Source of the DNA: Pseudomonas sp. Q11
Lineage (GTDB): Bacteria; Pseudomonadota; Gammaproteobacteria; Pseudomonadales; Pseudomonadaceae
Reading direction: 5' to 3'
NCBI RefSeq assembly: GCF_024494355.1
Contig: NZ_JAKNQY010000004.1
Span: 62,001-126,000 of the forward strand
Length of the DNA stretch: 64,000 nt
The position numbers were made by a program, and so were the translations under genes. The stretch's first letter is position 1, and each line of letters opens with the position of its first letter. This document shows, piece after piece, positions 44,724 through 53,878 of the stretch. Under the pieces are notes generated by a model that was not told the DNA's origin, did no database searches, and saw only the letters and a program-made list of their open reading frames with translations.

Positions 44724-45854
44724 ATGCGAGTCCTGCACTTTTACAAAACCTATCTGCCTGACTCCATGGGCGGCATCGAACAGGTTATTTTCCAGCTGTG
44801 CGACAGCAGTGACCGATTGGGCATCGACAACACCGTGCTGACGCTGAGCAGCGATCCGGCCTCGGGCCCGATCAGCATCCGACAGCATAAGGTTCATCAG
44901 GCCCGGATGGATTTTATGCTGGCCTCCACCGGATTTTCCTACAGCGTTTTCAAGAAATTCCGCGAATTGGCGGCCGAAGCGGACGTGATCAATTACCACT
45001 TCCCCTGGCCATTCATGGACCTGGTGCACTTTTGCAGCGCGGTGAAAAAGCCCTACGTCGTCACCTACCACTCTGACATCGTGCGTCAGCGGCACCTGCT
45101 GAAGCTGTATCGCCCTCTGATGCGACGCTTCTTGAACGGCGCGGATCGCATCGTCGCGGCGTCGCCTAACTATGTGCATACCAGCGATGTGCTCAAGGAC
45201 TACCGCGATAAAACCCAGGTCATCACCTATGGCTTGAACAAAGCCAGTTATCCACAGCCTGACGCTGAACGCATCGCGCAGTGGAAGACGAAACTGGGCG
45301 AGCGCTTCTTTCTGTTCGTGGGGGTGATGCGTTACTACAAGGGCCTGCACATTCTGCTCGACGCCCTCAAAGGTGTGGATTATCCGGTGGTCATCGTCGG
45401 TGCCGGCCCGCTGGAGAAAGTACTGCATGCCCAGGCACAGGCGCTGGGCCTGCGCAACCTGCACTTCCTCGGACGTCTGGGAGATGAAGACAAAGTGGCA
45501 TTGCTGGAACTGAGCTACGCCATCGTGTTCCCTTCGCACCTGCGCTCCGAAGCTTTTGGCATATCCCTGCTCGAAGGTGCGATGTACGGTAAACCGATGA
45601 TCTCCAGCGAGATCGGCACCGGCACCAGCTACATCAATATCCACAATGAAACAGGCCTGGTGGTGCCGCCCAGCAACCCCGAAGCTTTCCGGGAAGCGAT
45701 GCGTACCCTGTGGGACAACCCGACACAGGCCAGGGAAATGGGCATCCGGGCCGAAGAGCGTTACCGACAGTTGTTCACCTCCGAGGAGATGGGCCGAAAA
45801 TGGCTGCAACTGTATGAGGCGTTGCTGGAGCAAAAGGCGCTTTCCTACGCGTAA
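44724..45854 (+). CDS. wbpZ: CPA glycosyltransferase WbpZ
   Basis: A 376-residue GT4-family enzyme (MRVLHFYKTYLPDSMGGIEQV; the GG loop follows strand 1). YVVTYHSDIVRQ, FVGVMRYYKGLHILLDAL and PSHLRSEAFGISLLEGAMYGKPMIS are the family blocks. In P. aeruginosa WbpZ adds the first D-rhamnose to the primer. It is the last gene of the plus-strand operon, followed by a hairpin. An exact DnaA box lies in its coding sequence (45248-45256). Confidence 0.92.
   Translation: MRVLHFYKTYLPDSMGGIEQVIFQLCDSSDRLGIDNTVLTLSSDPASGPISIRQHKVHQARMDFMLASTGFSYSVFKKFRELAAEADVINYHFPWPFMDLVHFCSAVKKPYVVTYHSDIVRQRHLLKLYRPLMRRFLNGADRIVAASPNYVHTSDVLKDYRDKTQVITYGLNKASYPQPDAERIAQWKTKLGERFFLFVGVMRYYKGLHILLDALKGVDYPVVIVGAGPLEKVLHAQAQALGLRNLHFLGRLGDEDKVALLELSYAIVFPSHLRSEAFGISLLEGAMYGKPMISSEIGTGTSYINIHNETGLVVPPSNPEAFREAMRTLWDNPTQAREMGIRAEERYRQLFTSEEMGRKWLQLYEALLEQKALSYA
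45248..45256 (+). other. Exact DnaA box in wbpZ
   Basis: TTATCCACA inside the wbpZ coding region. Isolated copy; may be chance. Confidence 0.35.
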
Positions 45855-45861
45855 CGCCAGT

Positions 45862-45896
45862 CCTTGAGGCGAGCGAATAACCCCCTCGCCTCAAGG
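45862..45896. terminator. Bidirectional hairpin between wbpZ and GST gene
   Basis: CCTTGAGGCGAG (45862-45873) and CTCGCCTCAAGG (45885-45896) form a perfect 12-bp stem with an 11-base loop between convergent genes. There is no long T-run, so efficiency is uncertain. Confidence 0.7.
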
Positions 45897-45911
45897 CTGC
45901 TCAGCGCATTT

Positions 45912-46538
45912 TCAAGCGTGCTGTTGCAACCCGACAGCCGTACGCGGCATGCCGACGAACCCGGGCAAGGCTTCGATCCGCCCCAGCCATGCACGTACGT
46001 TGGGGTAGTCCTCCAGCGACACATTGCCCTCCGGGGCATGGGCGATGTAGCTGTAGCCGGCAACATCGGCAATCGTCGCAGTGTCACCTGCCAGATACGT
46101 GCTGCTGCTCAAGTGTTGGTCAATGACTTTGAGCAGGCTGTGGGAACGGGCGATCACCTCCTCTGCGTTGTAAGGTGCGCCGAACACCGTAATCAATCGC
46201 GCCGAGGCCGGCCCCGCATGGAGCGGCCCAGCCGCCACCGACAACCAGCGCTGCACCCGGGCGGCGCCGACCGGGTCCGTTGGCAGCCATTGGCCCTTGC
46301 CATATGTTTGCGCCAGGTACACCAGGATGGCGTTGGAATCAGCCAGCACCCTACCGTCATCGTCAATGACCGGCACTTGTCCAAAGGCGTTAATAGCCAG
46401 GAAATCTGCCTGTTTGTGTTCGCCTTTGGCCAGGTCAACAAAAACCACCTCGACGGGCAACCCGAGCAAGGAAAGCATCAATTGAACGCGATGCGCGTGG
46501 CCGGAAAGCGGGAAGTGATAAAGCTTGATGGGATTCAT
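45912..46538 (-). CDS. Glutathione S-transferase
   Basis: A 208-residue cytoplasmic GST. The N-terminal thioredoxin-like domain (about 1-80) has [36 protein letters not shown] with the cis-proline, and [12 protein letters not shown] with the glutathione-binding DS pair. The all-helical C-terminal domain (about 90-200) has [25 protein letters not shown] lies 7 bases before the ATG at 46538. The LysR gene upstream on the same strand probably regulates it. Confidence 0.9.
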   Translation of the reverse strand: MNPIKLYHFPLSGHAHRVQLMLSLLGLPVEVVFVDLAKGEHKQADFLAINAFGQVPVIDDDGRVLADSNAILVYLAQTYGKGQWLPTDPVGAARVQRWLSVAAGPLHAGPASARLITVFGAPYNAEEVIARSHSLLKVIDQHLSSSTYLAGDTATIADVAGYSYIAHAPEGNVSLEDYPNVRAWLGRIEALPGFVGMPRTAVGLQQHA

Positions 46539-46637
46539 GGTCGACTCCGCTGCAAGTGACGCCATCAGCAGAACGGCGTCGATGAGGTCATCTTCCGCCT
46601 CAACTGAAGACTAGAGAATCACCCGAATATGCAATCC

Positions 46638-46660
46638 ATTGTTTCAAGCAGAGAAACAAT
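46638..46660. promoter_or_regulatory. Inverted repeat upstream of the GST gene, candidate LysR site
   Basis: ATTGTTTC and GAAACAAT form a perfect 8-bp inverted repeat with a 7-base spacer, immediately after the LysR stop and 100 bp before the GST start. T-N11-A spacing occurs inside. It may be the regulator's operator or a short terminator. Confidence 0.4.
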
Positions 46661-46663
46661 GTC

Positions 46664-47566
46664 TCAGCCTTTCAAGGCCGGATGTTCGCGCAACGCACGA
46701 ACGGTAAAGTCAACAAAACTGCGTACTCGCGCCGGCGCCTTGCGCCCGCCCTGATACACCACATGGATCGGCAGGGGCGGCAGTTCGAAGTCAGCCAGAA
46801 CGATCTCCAGTTCCCCGTTGGCAACGTTGCCCGCCACCTGATAAGACAGGACCCGAGTCAACCCCAACCCCTGACAGGCCGCCGTGATTGCGGCCTGGTT
46901 GGCCGTGACCACCAGTCTCGGCGCGGGCCGCACAGAGAGCGGTTGCCCTGCGTCGATGAACGCCCAGTTTCTGATCTGACCGGTGGCCGATGAGGCGACC
47001 ACCGGCAGGTGCTCCAGATCCTGCGGGTGTGCGGGTCGGCCATGGCGAGCGAAGAGTTCAGGGGAACCGCAAACCACCCGTCGCACTTCACCAACACGCA
47101 CCGCGTGCTGGTTGCTGTCGGGCAACTCGCCAATGCGTACGGCGACGTCTATGCCCTCCTCGACCATGCTGACGATACGGTCCAGCAATAAGGCATTGAT
47201 GCCCACCTCGGGAAATTGCTGCAGGTAATCGACCAGCACCGGCGTGACAAATAACTGGCCGAACAGCACCGGGGCAGTAATCGTCAATTGCCCCCGGGGC
47301 TGGGCGTGACTGCCGACCGCTGAATCCTCGGCTTCCTGCAAATCAGCCAGAATTCGGCGGCAGTCCTCGAGAAAGCGCTGACCCGCTTCGCTCAGGTATA
47401 CGTTGCGGGTAGTGCGCACCAGCAAGGGCGTACCGATGCGTTGCTCCAACGCCGCCACCGCGCGCGTGACGCTGGCCGCCGACAAGCCCAGGCGCCGCGC
47501 CGCCGCCGAAAAACCGGAGTCCTGGGCTACGGCGACAAAAACCTGCATTTCCTGAAACCTGTCCAT
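46664..47566 (-). CDS. LysR-family transcriptional regulator
   Basis: A 300-residue regulator. The N-terminal helix-turn-helix (about 1-60) reads MDRFQEMQVFVAVAQDSGFSAAARRLGLSAASVTRAVAALEQ, the CrgA/AaeR-like subclass (PBP2_CrgA type). The effector domain (about 90-295) includes GQLTITAPVLFGQLFV and GIDVAVRIGELPDS. It lies 125 bp upstream of the GST gene on the same strand, its probable target. Effector unknown. Confidence 0.9.
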   Translation of the reverse strand: MDRFQEMQVFVAVAQDSGFSAAARRLGLSAASVTRAVAALEQRIGTPLLVRTTRNVYLSEAGQRFLEDCRRILADLQEAEDSAVGSHAQPRGQLTITAPVLFGQLFVTPVLVDYLQQFPEVGINALLLDRIVSMVEEGIDVAVRIGELPDSNQHAVRVGEVRRVVCGSPELFARHGRPAHPQDLEHLPVVASSATGQIRNWAFIDAGQPLSVRPAPRLVVTANQAAITAACQGLGLTRVLSYQVAGNVANGELEIVLADFELPPLPIHVVYQGGRKAPARVRSFVDFTVRALREHPALKG

Positions 47567-47768
47567 TTAGCCCCCGATGAGAAACCCTGATACAAGTTGG
47601 CTGCGCACCTCAAATCAGCGCAGCCCCGCCATTGTAGGGGCCGCGCCAGCGAACCACAGCGCAACGCAACCGGGCACTGGAACATCGACCCGATCAATTG
47701 CGGCTATGCTTGGTACCATCGAGCATACTTTCATGACAACTTAATGACTCGAACCATGACGTAGATCT

Positions 47769-47796
47769 TGTGGGAGCGGGCTTGCTCGCTCCCACA
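47769..47796. repeat. Single REP palindrome
   Basis: TGTGGGAGC (47769-47777) and GCTCCCACA (47788-47796) pair perfectly around GGGCTTGCTC, a single REP unit of the same family as the pairs at 10.7 and 58.7 kb. It lies 40 bp upstream of the sulfatase start codon. Confidence 0.85.
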
Positions 47797-47835
47797 GGTT
47801 GCGTGCCTGACTGGCGTCCATCGGAAGGCCCTTTT

Positions 47836-50037
47836 GTGACTGTTTTGTACCGCGGCTTCACCCCTCTCATCGCCCTGACCGGATGTGTATTGATCATCCC
47901 CATGGGCCTGCGTCTCGCGCTGGGATGGTCCGACCCGCTGGGCTATCTGTCGGACCTGGGCACTGGCGGACTGCTGATTGCCCTGCTTTACCGTCGCCCC
48001 TGGTGGCTGGCGCTACCTGTGTTGCTGGCCTGGAGCGTGTTGACGCTGGCCAACATCGAGCTGGTCAGCGCAGTCGGGCGCATGCCCACCCCCTCGGACA
48101 TCCAGTACCTGATCGACCCGCAATTCGTCGAAAACTCCACCAGCGGCGGGTTCGCCCACCCTTGGCTGGCAGCGGTCCAGCTGATAGCGCTGGCCGTTTG
48201 GCTGATGGTGCAATGGGTCAGCCGGCCGGATCCGGCGCCGCGCTTGCCACGCCACGCCTGGGCGCTACCGGTAGTGCTTCTGCTGAGCCACAGCGTGGTG
48301 CAATCCTGGCGGCCCAGTGAGGCAGACCAATGGAACCTGTTCAATCTTCCCCACCAACTCGTCACGGCGGCGGTTGCCGCCGGGCAGGATCGGACCCAGC
48401 AATGGCTTGAAGATGATGCAGTGGTTCAAAGCCCGTCCATGGAGGGTCTTACCCGGCTTGATCTTGACGGTCAAAAAATCCTGCCTGCCCCGGGCCGGGC
48501 ACGCAACGTCCTGATCATCACCCTGGAAGGCGTTCCCGGCGCCTATGTGGGCGTCAACCGTCAGGCCCTGAAAAGCAGCTATCAGGAAGACCTGATGCCG
48601 CACCTCAGTGCCTGGGCCCAACGCGGCATGAATACACCCGATTACGTCCTGCACAATCATCAGACCATTCGTGGCCTGTATTCGATGTTGTGTGGCGACT
48701 ACGACAAATTCGACGACGGCACGCCCAAAGGCGTCGAGATGCTGAACCTGACCCGGCGCAACCAGGCCTGCCTGCCGGCCCAGTTGCGCCGGAACGGGTT
48801 CTCTACGCATTTCCTGCAAGGTGCTGGCCTGCGGTTCATGGCCAAGGACCGGGTCATGCCGCACATCGGCTTCGACACGACCCTGGGCATGGACTGGTTC
48901 ACCAAGCCTTCCTATCTGGAGTTCCCTTGGGGCAAGGACGACAAGACATTCTTCGAAGGCGCGCTGGATTACGTCGGGCAACTGCAACAGGCAAAGAAGC
49001 CCTGGATGCTTACGCTGCTGACGGTGGGCACGCACCAGCCCTACTCAGCGCCGGATGACTACCTGCAACGCTACGACACCACCAAGCAGGCGGCTGTAGG
49101 TTACCTGGATGACGCGCTGGAAAGCTTCATGTCGGGGCTGGAACGCCAAGGCGTGCTGAAAGACACCCTGGTGATCATCACCTCGGACGAATCCCACGGC
49201 GTCGACGATGTGCGCCTGGCGTCATCCTGGGGTTTCAACCTGACATTGGCGCCGGAGCCATTGCCCCGGGTCAAGTCGGGGGTCTACGGTCATGTGGACC
49301 TGAGCGCCTCGGTCCTCGATTACTTCGGTTTCAAAGTCCCCAAGTCACTGTCCGGTCGCTCGTTGTTCAGGGACTACGCAACGGGCCGGGAAATCATGTC
49401 ATTCACCAACGGCAAGCTGCGCTATCACGACGGCAAGGGTACTTTCACCGAGTGCGATTTTCTGCAACGTTGTCGCTACTACACCAGTGAAGGTTTCATC
49501 ACGGACCGCGCCACTTACGGCGGACAATACAGCGGTCAACGTGCCAGGTTGATCAGCGCGCGGGCCACGGCCCTGGACCGCACCCTGCTCCGTACACCGC
49601 TCAATCAGCATTATCAGTTTGGCAGCACCGATAAAATCCCGCTTCCGGCCCAGATCACCAACGATTGGACCGACAACCTGATCGGCGCCCAGTACCTGGA
49701 GATGCCCAAGGGCTCACAGACCCGTGTCAGCCTGACCATCCGCGCCCTAGGGCCGGACAATGCAGCCTACATTTCCCTCAAGGCCAAAGAGTTCGAGCAG
49801 GACGTCGCGATGGACCTGCTAACAGAAGTGGCGGTGACGCCCGAACGGCCGCTGGTGATGAACATTCGTTTCGATAACCCGCAACCCCGCAAGGCCTTCT
49901 CTTTCCATCTGCTGGGGCACGGGGTGGGCGCCATCGAAATCAGTGACTTCAGCGTCGTGACCGAACTGCCGGAGCAGACGGAGCCGTCGGATTACCTGAA
50001 CGTCGTCCAGGAAGACAGTGATGCCCAGTCCAGTTGA
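47836..50037 (+). CDS. LtaS-like sulfatase-fold membrane enzyme
   Basis: A 733-residue membrane protein from the GTG at 47836, with GGAAGG 7 bases upstream; earlier starts would read into the REP unit. Four or five N-terminal helices (about 5-165) precede an alkaline-phosphatase/sulfatase domain (about 225-545). Active-site landmarks are VLIITLEGV (metal-binding Glu), HNHQTIRGLYSMLCGDY (catalytic Thr) and TVGTHQPY, then ITSDESHG (metal ligands). A C-terminal beta domain (about 590-715) is added. Relatives transfer phosphoglycerol (LtaS, OpgB) or phosphoethanolamine to envelope glycans or lipids. It stands alone; the acceptor is unknown, and proximity to the CPA cluster (2 kb) is only suggestive. 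Confidence 0.82.
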   Translation: MTVLYRGFTPLIALTGCVLIIPMGLRLALGWSDPLGYLSDLGTGGLLIALLYRRPWWLALPVLLAWSVLTLANIELVSAVGRMPTPSDIQYLIDPQFVENSTSGGFAHPWLAAVQLIALAVWLMVQWVSRPDPAPRLPRHAWALPVVLLLSHSVVQSWRPSEADQWNLFNLPHQLVTAAVAAGQDRTQQWLEDDAVVQSPSMEGLTRLDLDGQKILPAPGRARNVLIITLEGVPGAYVGVNRQALKSSYQEDLMPHLSAWAQRGMNTPDYVLHNHQTIRGLYSMLCGDYDKFDDGTPKGVEMLNLTRRNQACLPAQLRRNGFSTHFLQGAGLRFMAKDRVMPHIGFDTTLGMDWFTKPSYLEFPWGKDDKTFFEGALDYVGQLQQAKKPWMLTLLTVGTHQPYSAPDDYLQRYDTTKQAAVGYLDDALESFMSGLERQGVLKDTLVIITSDESHGVDDVRLASSWGFNLTLAPEPLPRVKSGVYGHVDLSASVLDYFGFKVPKSLSGRSLFRDYATGREIMSFTNGKLRYHDGKGTFTECDFLQRCRYYTSEGFITDRATYGGQYSGQRARLISARATALDRTLLRTPLNQHYQFGSTDKIPLPAQITNDWTDNLIGAQYLEMPKGSQTRVSLTIRALGPDNAAYISLKAKEFEQDVAMDLLTEVAVTPERPLVMNIRFDNPQPRKAFSFHLLGHGVGAIEISDFSVVTELPEQTEPSDYLNVVQEDSDAQSS

Positions 50038-50108
50038 ATGAAATCGCGCAGCCCATGACCAACGCCGCGCCTTACATCGTCCTGGGCTGAATTGATCAAT
50101 GAAGCAGA

Positions 50109-50702
50109 CTAACCCAGCAACCGATGGAGCTTGGCGTACTGCAACAGCATGATGGTCTTGCCGTCGCAGATATCGCCGGTTTCGATCATGCCCAGCGCCT
50201 TGTCGAGAGACATCTCCAACACCTCGATTTCCTCGCCCTCAGCTTCCAGCCCGCCGCCCTCATGCTGTTTATCCTCGTCGAAGTATTCGCCGACGAAAAA
50301 ATGCACGCGCTCTGTCACCGACCCCGGGCTCATGAATGCCTCGAACACCTTGCGTACATCCTGGACGATATAGCCGGTTTCCTCTTGGGTTTCCTTGCGG
50401 ATGCAGGTGTGCGGATCGTCGTTATCCAGCAGACCGGCACAGGTTTCGATCAACAGACCTTCGTGACCATTGACGAAGGCCGGGAAGCGGAACTGCCGGG
50501 TCAGCACCACGGTTTGCTTGGCCTTGCTGTACAGCAGGATGGTCGCGCCGTTGCCACGATCGTAAGTCTCGCGGGCCAGTTCGCGCCATTGGCCATCGCG
50601 GCCGAGGTAGTCGTAGGTGGTTTTGCGCAGCACGTACCAGTCGTCCGAGAGCACTTCGACTTTCTTGATGCGCACGCGATCTTTGGTGTTTGCCTGTGTC
50701 AT
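50109..50702 (-). CDS. nudK: Nudix hydrolase NudK (GDP-mannose pyrophosphatase type)
   Basis: A 197-residue cytoplasmic Nudix protein. It has the opening VEVLSDDWYVLRKTTYDYLG, then the Nudix box from AGLLDNDD to CIRKETQEETGYI (about 86-110), with RKETQEETG supplying the metal-binding glutamates. FMSPGSVTERVHFFVGEYF matches the NudK/ADP-sugar group. NudK hydrolyses GDP-mannose to GMP and mannose-1-phosphate, the same nucleotide sugar that feeds the CPA operon 10 kb away. Substrate remains a family-level prediction. Confidence 0.85.
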   Translation of the reverse strand: MTQANTKDRVRIKKVEVLSDDWYVLRKTTYDYLGRDGQWRELARETYDRGNGATILLYSKAKQTVVLTRQFRFPAFVNGHEGLLIETCAGLLDNDDPHTCIRKETQEETGYIVQDVRKVFEAFMSPGSVTERVHFFVGEYFDEDKQHEGGGLEAEGEEIEVLEMSLDKALGMIETGDICDGKTIMLLQYAKLHRLLG

Positions 50703-50797
50703 TCAGCCGTTCCATGTCCAGTGTCTGAAAGCGGCAGAGCGGCGGTAAAGGCCGACGGCCTGCCATGATTGAGGCAGGCTAGCAGAGGCCGGATCGA

Positions 50798-52267
50798 TCA
50801 CTCCAGCCCGGAGGCAAACACCTTGCCGGGGTTCATCAACCCGGCCGGATCCAGCGTGCGCTTGATGGCACGCATCAACTCGATCTCCAGCGGATCCTTG
50901 AAATGGGCCGCCGCTTCCGGCTTGGCTTGCCCCAGGCCATGTTCGGCACTGATGCTGCCATTGAAAGCGCTCGTCATCTGGTAGATGACCTGCATGATCG
51001 CTTGTTCCTGGGCCTTGAACGGAGCATCGGCATGGCCCAGCGGCTTGCTGATGTTGTAGTGCAGGTTGCCATCACCCATGTGACCGTAAGAAACAATGCG
51101 TACGCCGGGAAACTTCTGTTGCAAGGCGCTATCGGCACGCTCGATGAACGCCGGGATCTGGCTGACGGGCACGCTGATGTCATGCTTGAGGCTCGGACCT
51201 TCATGATTCTGCGCCTCGGAAATACCTTCGCGCAGAGCCCACAATGCCGCGGCTTGCGTCTGATTGCTGGCGATCACGGCATCGATCACCCACCCGGCCT
51301 CAAAAGCATGGCCCAAGCCGCTTTCAAGCAACGAGTCCAAAGGCGCGTCGGGCACCGTGTCGCGCAATTCAATCAAGGCGTACCACGGGTGCGGCCCTTG
51401 CAAGGGGTCACTGCAACCGGCCACATGGTCCAGGACGAACTCAAGGCTCTGACGCGACATCATCTCAAAGCCTGTCAGACGGTCCGCACACAGGCTGCGA
51501 ACATGGCCGATCAGGTCCACGGCCGCCTGCGGCGAGGGCAGTGCGACCCAAGCGGTTGCCGTGCTATGGGTGGCCGGAAACAACTTGAGCACCGCCGCCG
51601 TGATAATCCCAAGCGTGCCTTCCGAGCCAATGAATAAATGCTTGAGGTCGTAGCCGGTGTTGTCTTTGCGCAAGCCTCGCAAGCCGTGCCAGACCCGTCC
51701 ATCCGGCAATACCACCTCAAGCCCCAGAGTCAGCTCACGCATGTTGCCGTAACGCAGCACGGCCGTACCGCCGGCATTGGTGGCCAGATTGCCGCCCACC
51801 GTGCAACTGCCTTCGGCCCCCAGTGACAGTGGGAACAAGCGACCGGCCTGGCTGGCGGCTTCTTGCAACTGCTGCAGAATCACCCCAGCCTCGACCGTAA
51901 TGGTTTCATTGGCCAGGTCAATCTCGCGGATGCGCTTCATCCGGGTCAGGGACAACACCACCTGGCGGCCGGACGAATCCGGGATCGAGCCGCCACACAA
52001 TCCGGTATTGCCGCCCTGCGGCACCAAGGCAACTCGAGCGTCATGGCAGAGCCGCACCACCGCGGCCACTTCTTCGGTTGTGGCCGGGCGCACCACCAGT
52101 GCGGCGCGGCCTTGATAAGCGTTACGCCAGTCAGTCAGGTAGCTGTGCATAAGTTCAGGATCACGCACCAGCCCCGCCGCACCGACCACTTGCTCGATGC
52201 TTTGGATCAACGTGTCCCAGACCGTAGGGGCGAGATCGGCCGGAGGGAGAGGATTGGGGTTTTGCAT
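50798..52267 (-). CDS. FAD-linked D-2-hydroxyacid dehydrogenase (glycolate oxidase GlcD/D2HGDH family)
   Basis: A 489-residue flavoenzyme. The PCMH-type FAD domain (about 40-225) includes LVPQGGNTGLCGGSIPD, SLGAEGSCTVGGNLATNAGG and GSEGTLGIIT. The FAD-oxidase C-terminal domain (about 260-485) has YGHMGDGNLHYNIS (metal/substrate histidines) and SAEHGLGQAK. It resembles D-2-hydroxyglutarate and D-lactate dehydrogenases. It is encoded just downstream of tctA (81-bp gap with a hairpin), so it may oxidise the 2-hydroxyacid imported by the Tct transporter, or be transcribed independently. Substrate not determined. Confidence 0.85.
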   Translation of the reverse strand: MQNPNPLPPADLAPTVWDTLIQSIEQVVGAAGLVRDPELMHSYLTDWRNAYQGRAALVVRPATTEEVAAVVRLCHDARVALVPQGGNTGLCGGSIPDSSGRQVVLSLTRMKRIREIDLANETITVEAGVILQQLQEAASQAGRLFPLSLGAEGSCTVGGNLATNAGGTAVLRYGNMRELTLGLEVVLPDGRVWHGLRGLRKDNTGYDLKHLFIGSEGTLGIITAAVLKLFPATHSTATAWVALPSPQAAVDLIGHVRSLCADRLTGFEMMSRQSLEFVLDHVAGCSDPLQGPHPWYALIELRDTVPDAPLDSLLESGLGHAFEAGWVIDAVIASNQTQAAALWALREGISEAQNHEGPSLKHDISVPVSQIPAFIERADSALQQKFPGVRIVSYGHMGDGNLHYNISKPLGHADAPFKAQEQAIMQVIYQMTSAFNGSISAEHGLGQAKPEAAAHFKDPLEIELMRAIKRTLDPAGLMNPGKVFASGLE

Positions 52268-52294
52268 GACTGTCTCCGGGCGTTTTGAATACGG

Positions 52295-52325
52295 CTGCTG
52301 CAGCGCACATCGTGCGTTGCAGCAG
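52295..52325. terminator. Hairpin between tctA and the FAD dehydrogenase gene
   Basis: Arms of 14 bases (52295-52308 and 52312-52325, CTGCTGCAGCGCAC / GTGCGTTGCAGCAG) pair at 13 positions with a G-T wobble at the other, with a 3-base loop. It can attenuate or end the tct transcript before the dehydrogenase gene. Confidence 0.65.
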
Positions 52326-52348
52326 TGGAAGCGACCGAGTGAGGTGAA

Positions 52349-53869
52349 CTAGCTGCGCATCAGCTCGATGGCGGCACTTTTCTTGTGACGGATCACCGTC
52401 ACCAAGTGCCAGGAGACAGACGCCGCTGCCAGGGCCAGGAAGACCGCCGAGATCGGCGTGGTCAGGAAGCCGCTGAAGTTGCCATCCGAGAGCATCAGAC
52501 CGCGACGCAGGTTGGTTTCAGCCATGGGCCCGAGGATGAAGCCAATGATGAAAGGCGCAATCGGCAAGCCGCCCTTGACGAAACCATAGCCCAGCAGGCC
52601 GAACAGCAGCACCGCCCAGACGTCGAAGATCCGGCTGTTCAGGCCGAACGCACCGACTACGCAGAGCACCAGGATGATCGGCAACAGGATGTGCTTGGGC
52701 ACCGCCAGCAACTTGATGAAGATGCGCAGTCCGTAGAACTCCAGCACCAACATCAGCAACGAGGCCAGGATCAGCGCGGCAAAGATGGTGTAGACCAGCG
52801 ATCCCTGACTGATGAACAACAGGGGCCCAGGCTGGATGCCGTGAATCATGAAGCCGCCGAGCATCACCGCGGTGGTGGTGTCGCCCGGAATACCCAGGGT
52901 CAGCAGCGGAATCATCGCACCACCAATACCGGCGTTGTTTGCGGTTTCACTGGCAACCACGCCTTCGATGGAGCCTTTACCGAATTCTTCCGGGTGCTTT
53001 GAACGCTTTTTTGCCGCGATGTAGGAAACAATGTTCGAGGTGCCAGCACCGATGCCCGGCAGGATCCCGATGCCCAGGCCAATGAACGACGAGCGGGTCG
53101 CGTTCGGCAGTTGGCTGATGAACTCCTTGATTGAAAAACCAAAGCCCTTGACGCCCTTCATGCTGATGTTCTGCGGCTTGGCACGGTGACTTGAGCGGGC
53201 GCTCTCGGCGAATTTCAGCACTTCGGCGACCGCAAACATGCCGATCATGACGGTAAGCATGGCGAAGCCGCCGTTCAGGCTCGGCAGATCGAACGTGAAA
53301 CGCCGGATGGCTTCGACCGGGGCAATCCCGACGGTTGAAAAGGCAAAGCCCAAGGCGCCGGCGAACAGTCCTTTGACCAGCGAACCGGTGGACAGTGTGG
53401 CAATCAGGGTTAGCGAGAAAACGGCAATGGAGAAGTATTCATGCGGGCCGAAACTCAAAGCCACGTCAGCCAGGATCGGGGCGATAAACATCAACGCCGC
53501 AATGCTGAAAATCGTGCCGAGGAACGAGAACACCACGCCAATGCCCAGGGCTTTGACGCCCTGGCCCTTTTTCATCATCGGCGAACCATCGAACGTAGTA
53601 GCGATGGACGCCGGCGTACCCGGTATGTTGAGCAATATCGCTGAAATCAACCCTCCCGAGGTGGCGCCGACAAACAGGGCAACCAGCAGTGACAGACCTG
53701 TTGCCGGGCCCATCGAGTAGGTCAGCGGCAAGCACAGGGCGATGGCCATGGTGGCCGAAAGGCCGGGCACCGCACCAAAGACGATCCCCACAGCAACGCC
53801 GAGGGTGATCAGGACAAATACATAGGGCGTGAATACGGCACCAAAGCCTTGTTGCAGGAGCTCAATCAT
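52349..53869 (-). CDS. tctA: Tripartite tricarboxylate transporter, large membrane subunit TctA
   Basis: A 506-residue permease of the TTT family with about 12 helices. The conserved opening GAVPGLSATMAIALCLPLTYSMGP and the internal repeat GLGIGILPGIGAGTSNIVSY are the TctA signatures. The ATG at 53869 is used; a GTG one codon upstream is equivalent. It imports carboxylates with the help of the periplasmic TctC and small subunit TctB encoded upstream. 9 bp separate it from tctB. Confidence 0.94.
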   Translation of the reverse strand: MIELLQQGFGAVFTPYVFVLITLGVAVGIVFGAVPGLSATMAIALCLPLTYSMGPATGLSLLVALFVGATSGGLISAILLNIPGTPASIATTFDGSPMMKKGQGVKALGIGVVFSFLGTIFSIAALMFIAPILADVALSFGPHEYFSIAVFSLTLIATLSTGSLVKGLFAGALGFAFSTVGIAPVEAIRRFTFDLPSLNGGFAMLTVMIGMFAVAEVLKFAESARSSHRAKPQNISMKGVKGFGFSIKEFISQLPNATRSSFIGLGIGILPGIGAGTSNIVSYIAAKKRSKHPEEFGKGSIEGVVASETANNAGIGGAMIPLLTLGIPGDTTTAVMLGGFMIHGIQPGPLLFISQGSLVYTIFAALILASLLMLVLEFYGLRIFIKLLAVPKHILLPIILVLCVVGAFGLNSRIFDVWAVLLFGLLGYGFVKGGLPIAPFIIGFILGPMAETNLRRGLMLSDGNFSGFLTTPISAVFLALAAASVSWHLVTVIRHKKSAAIELMRS

Positions 53870-53878
53870 CACCGTCCC

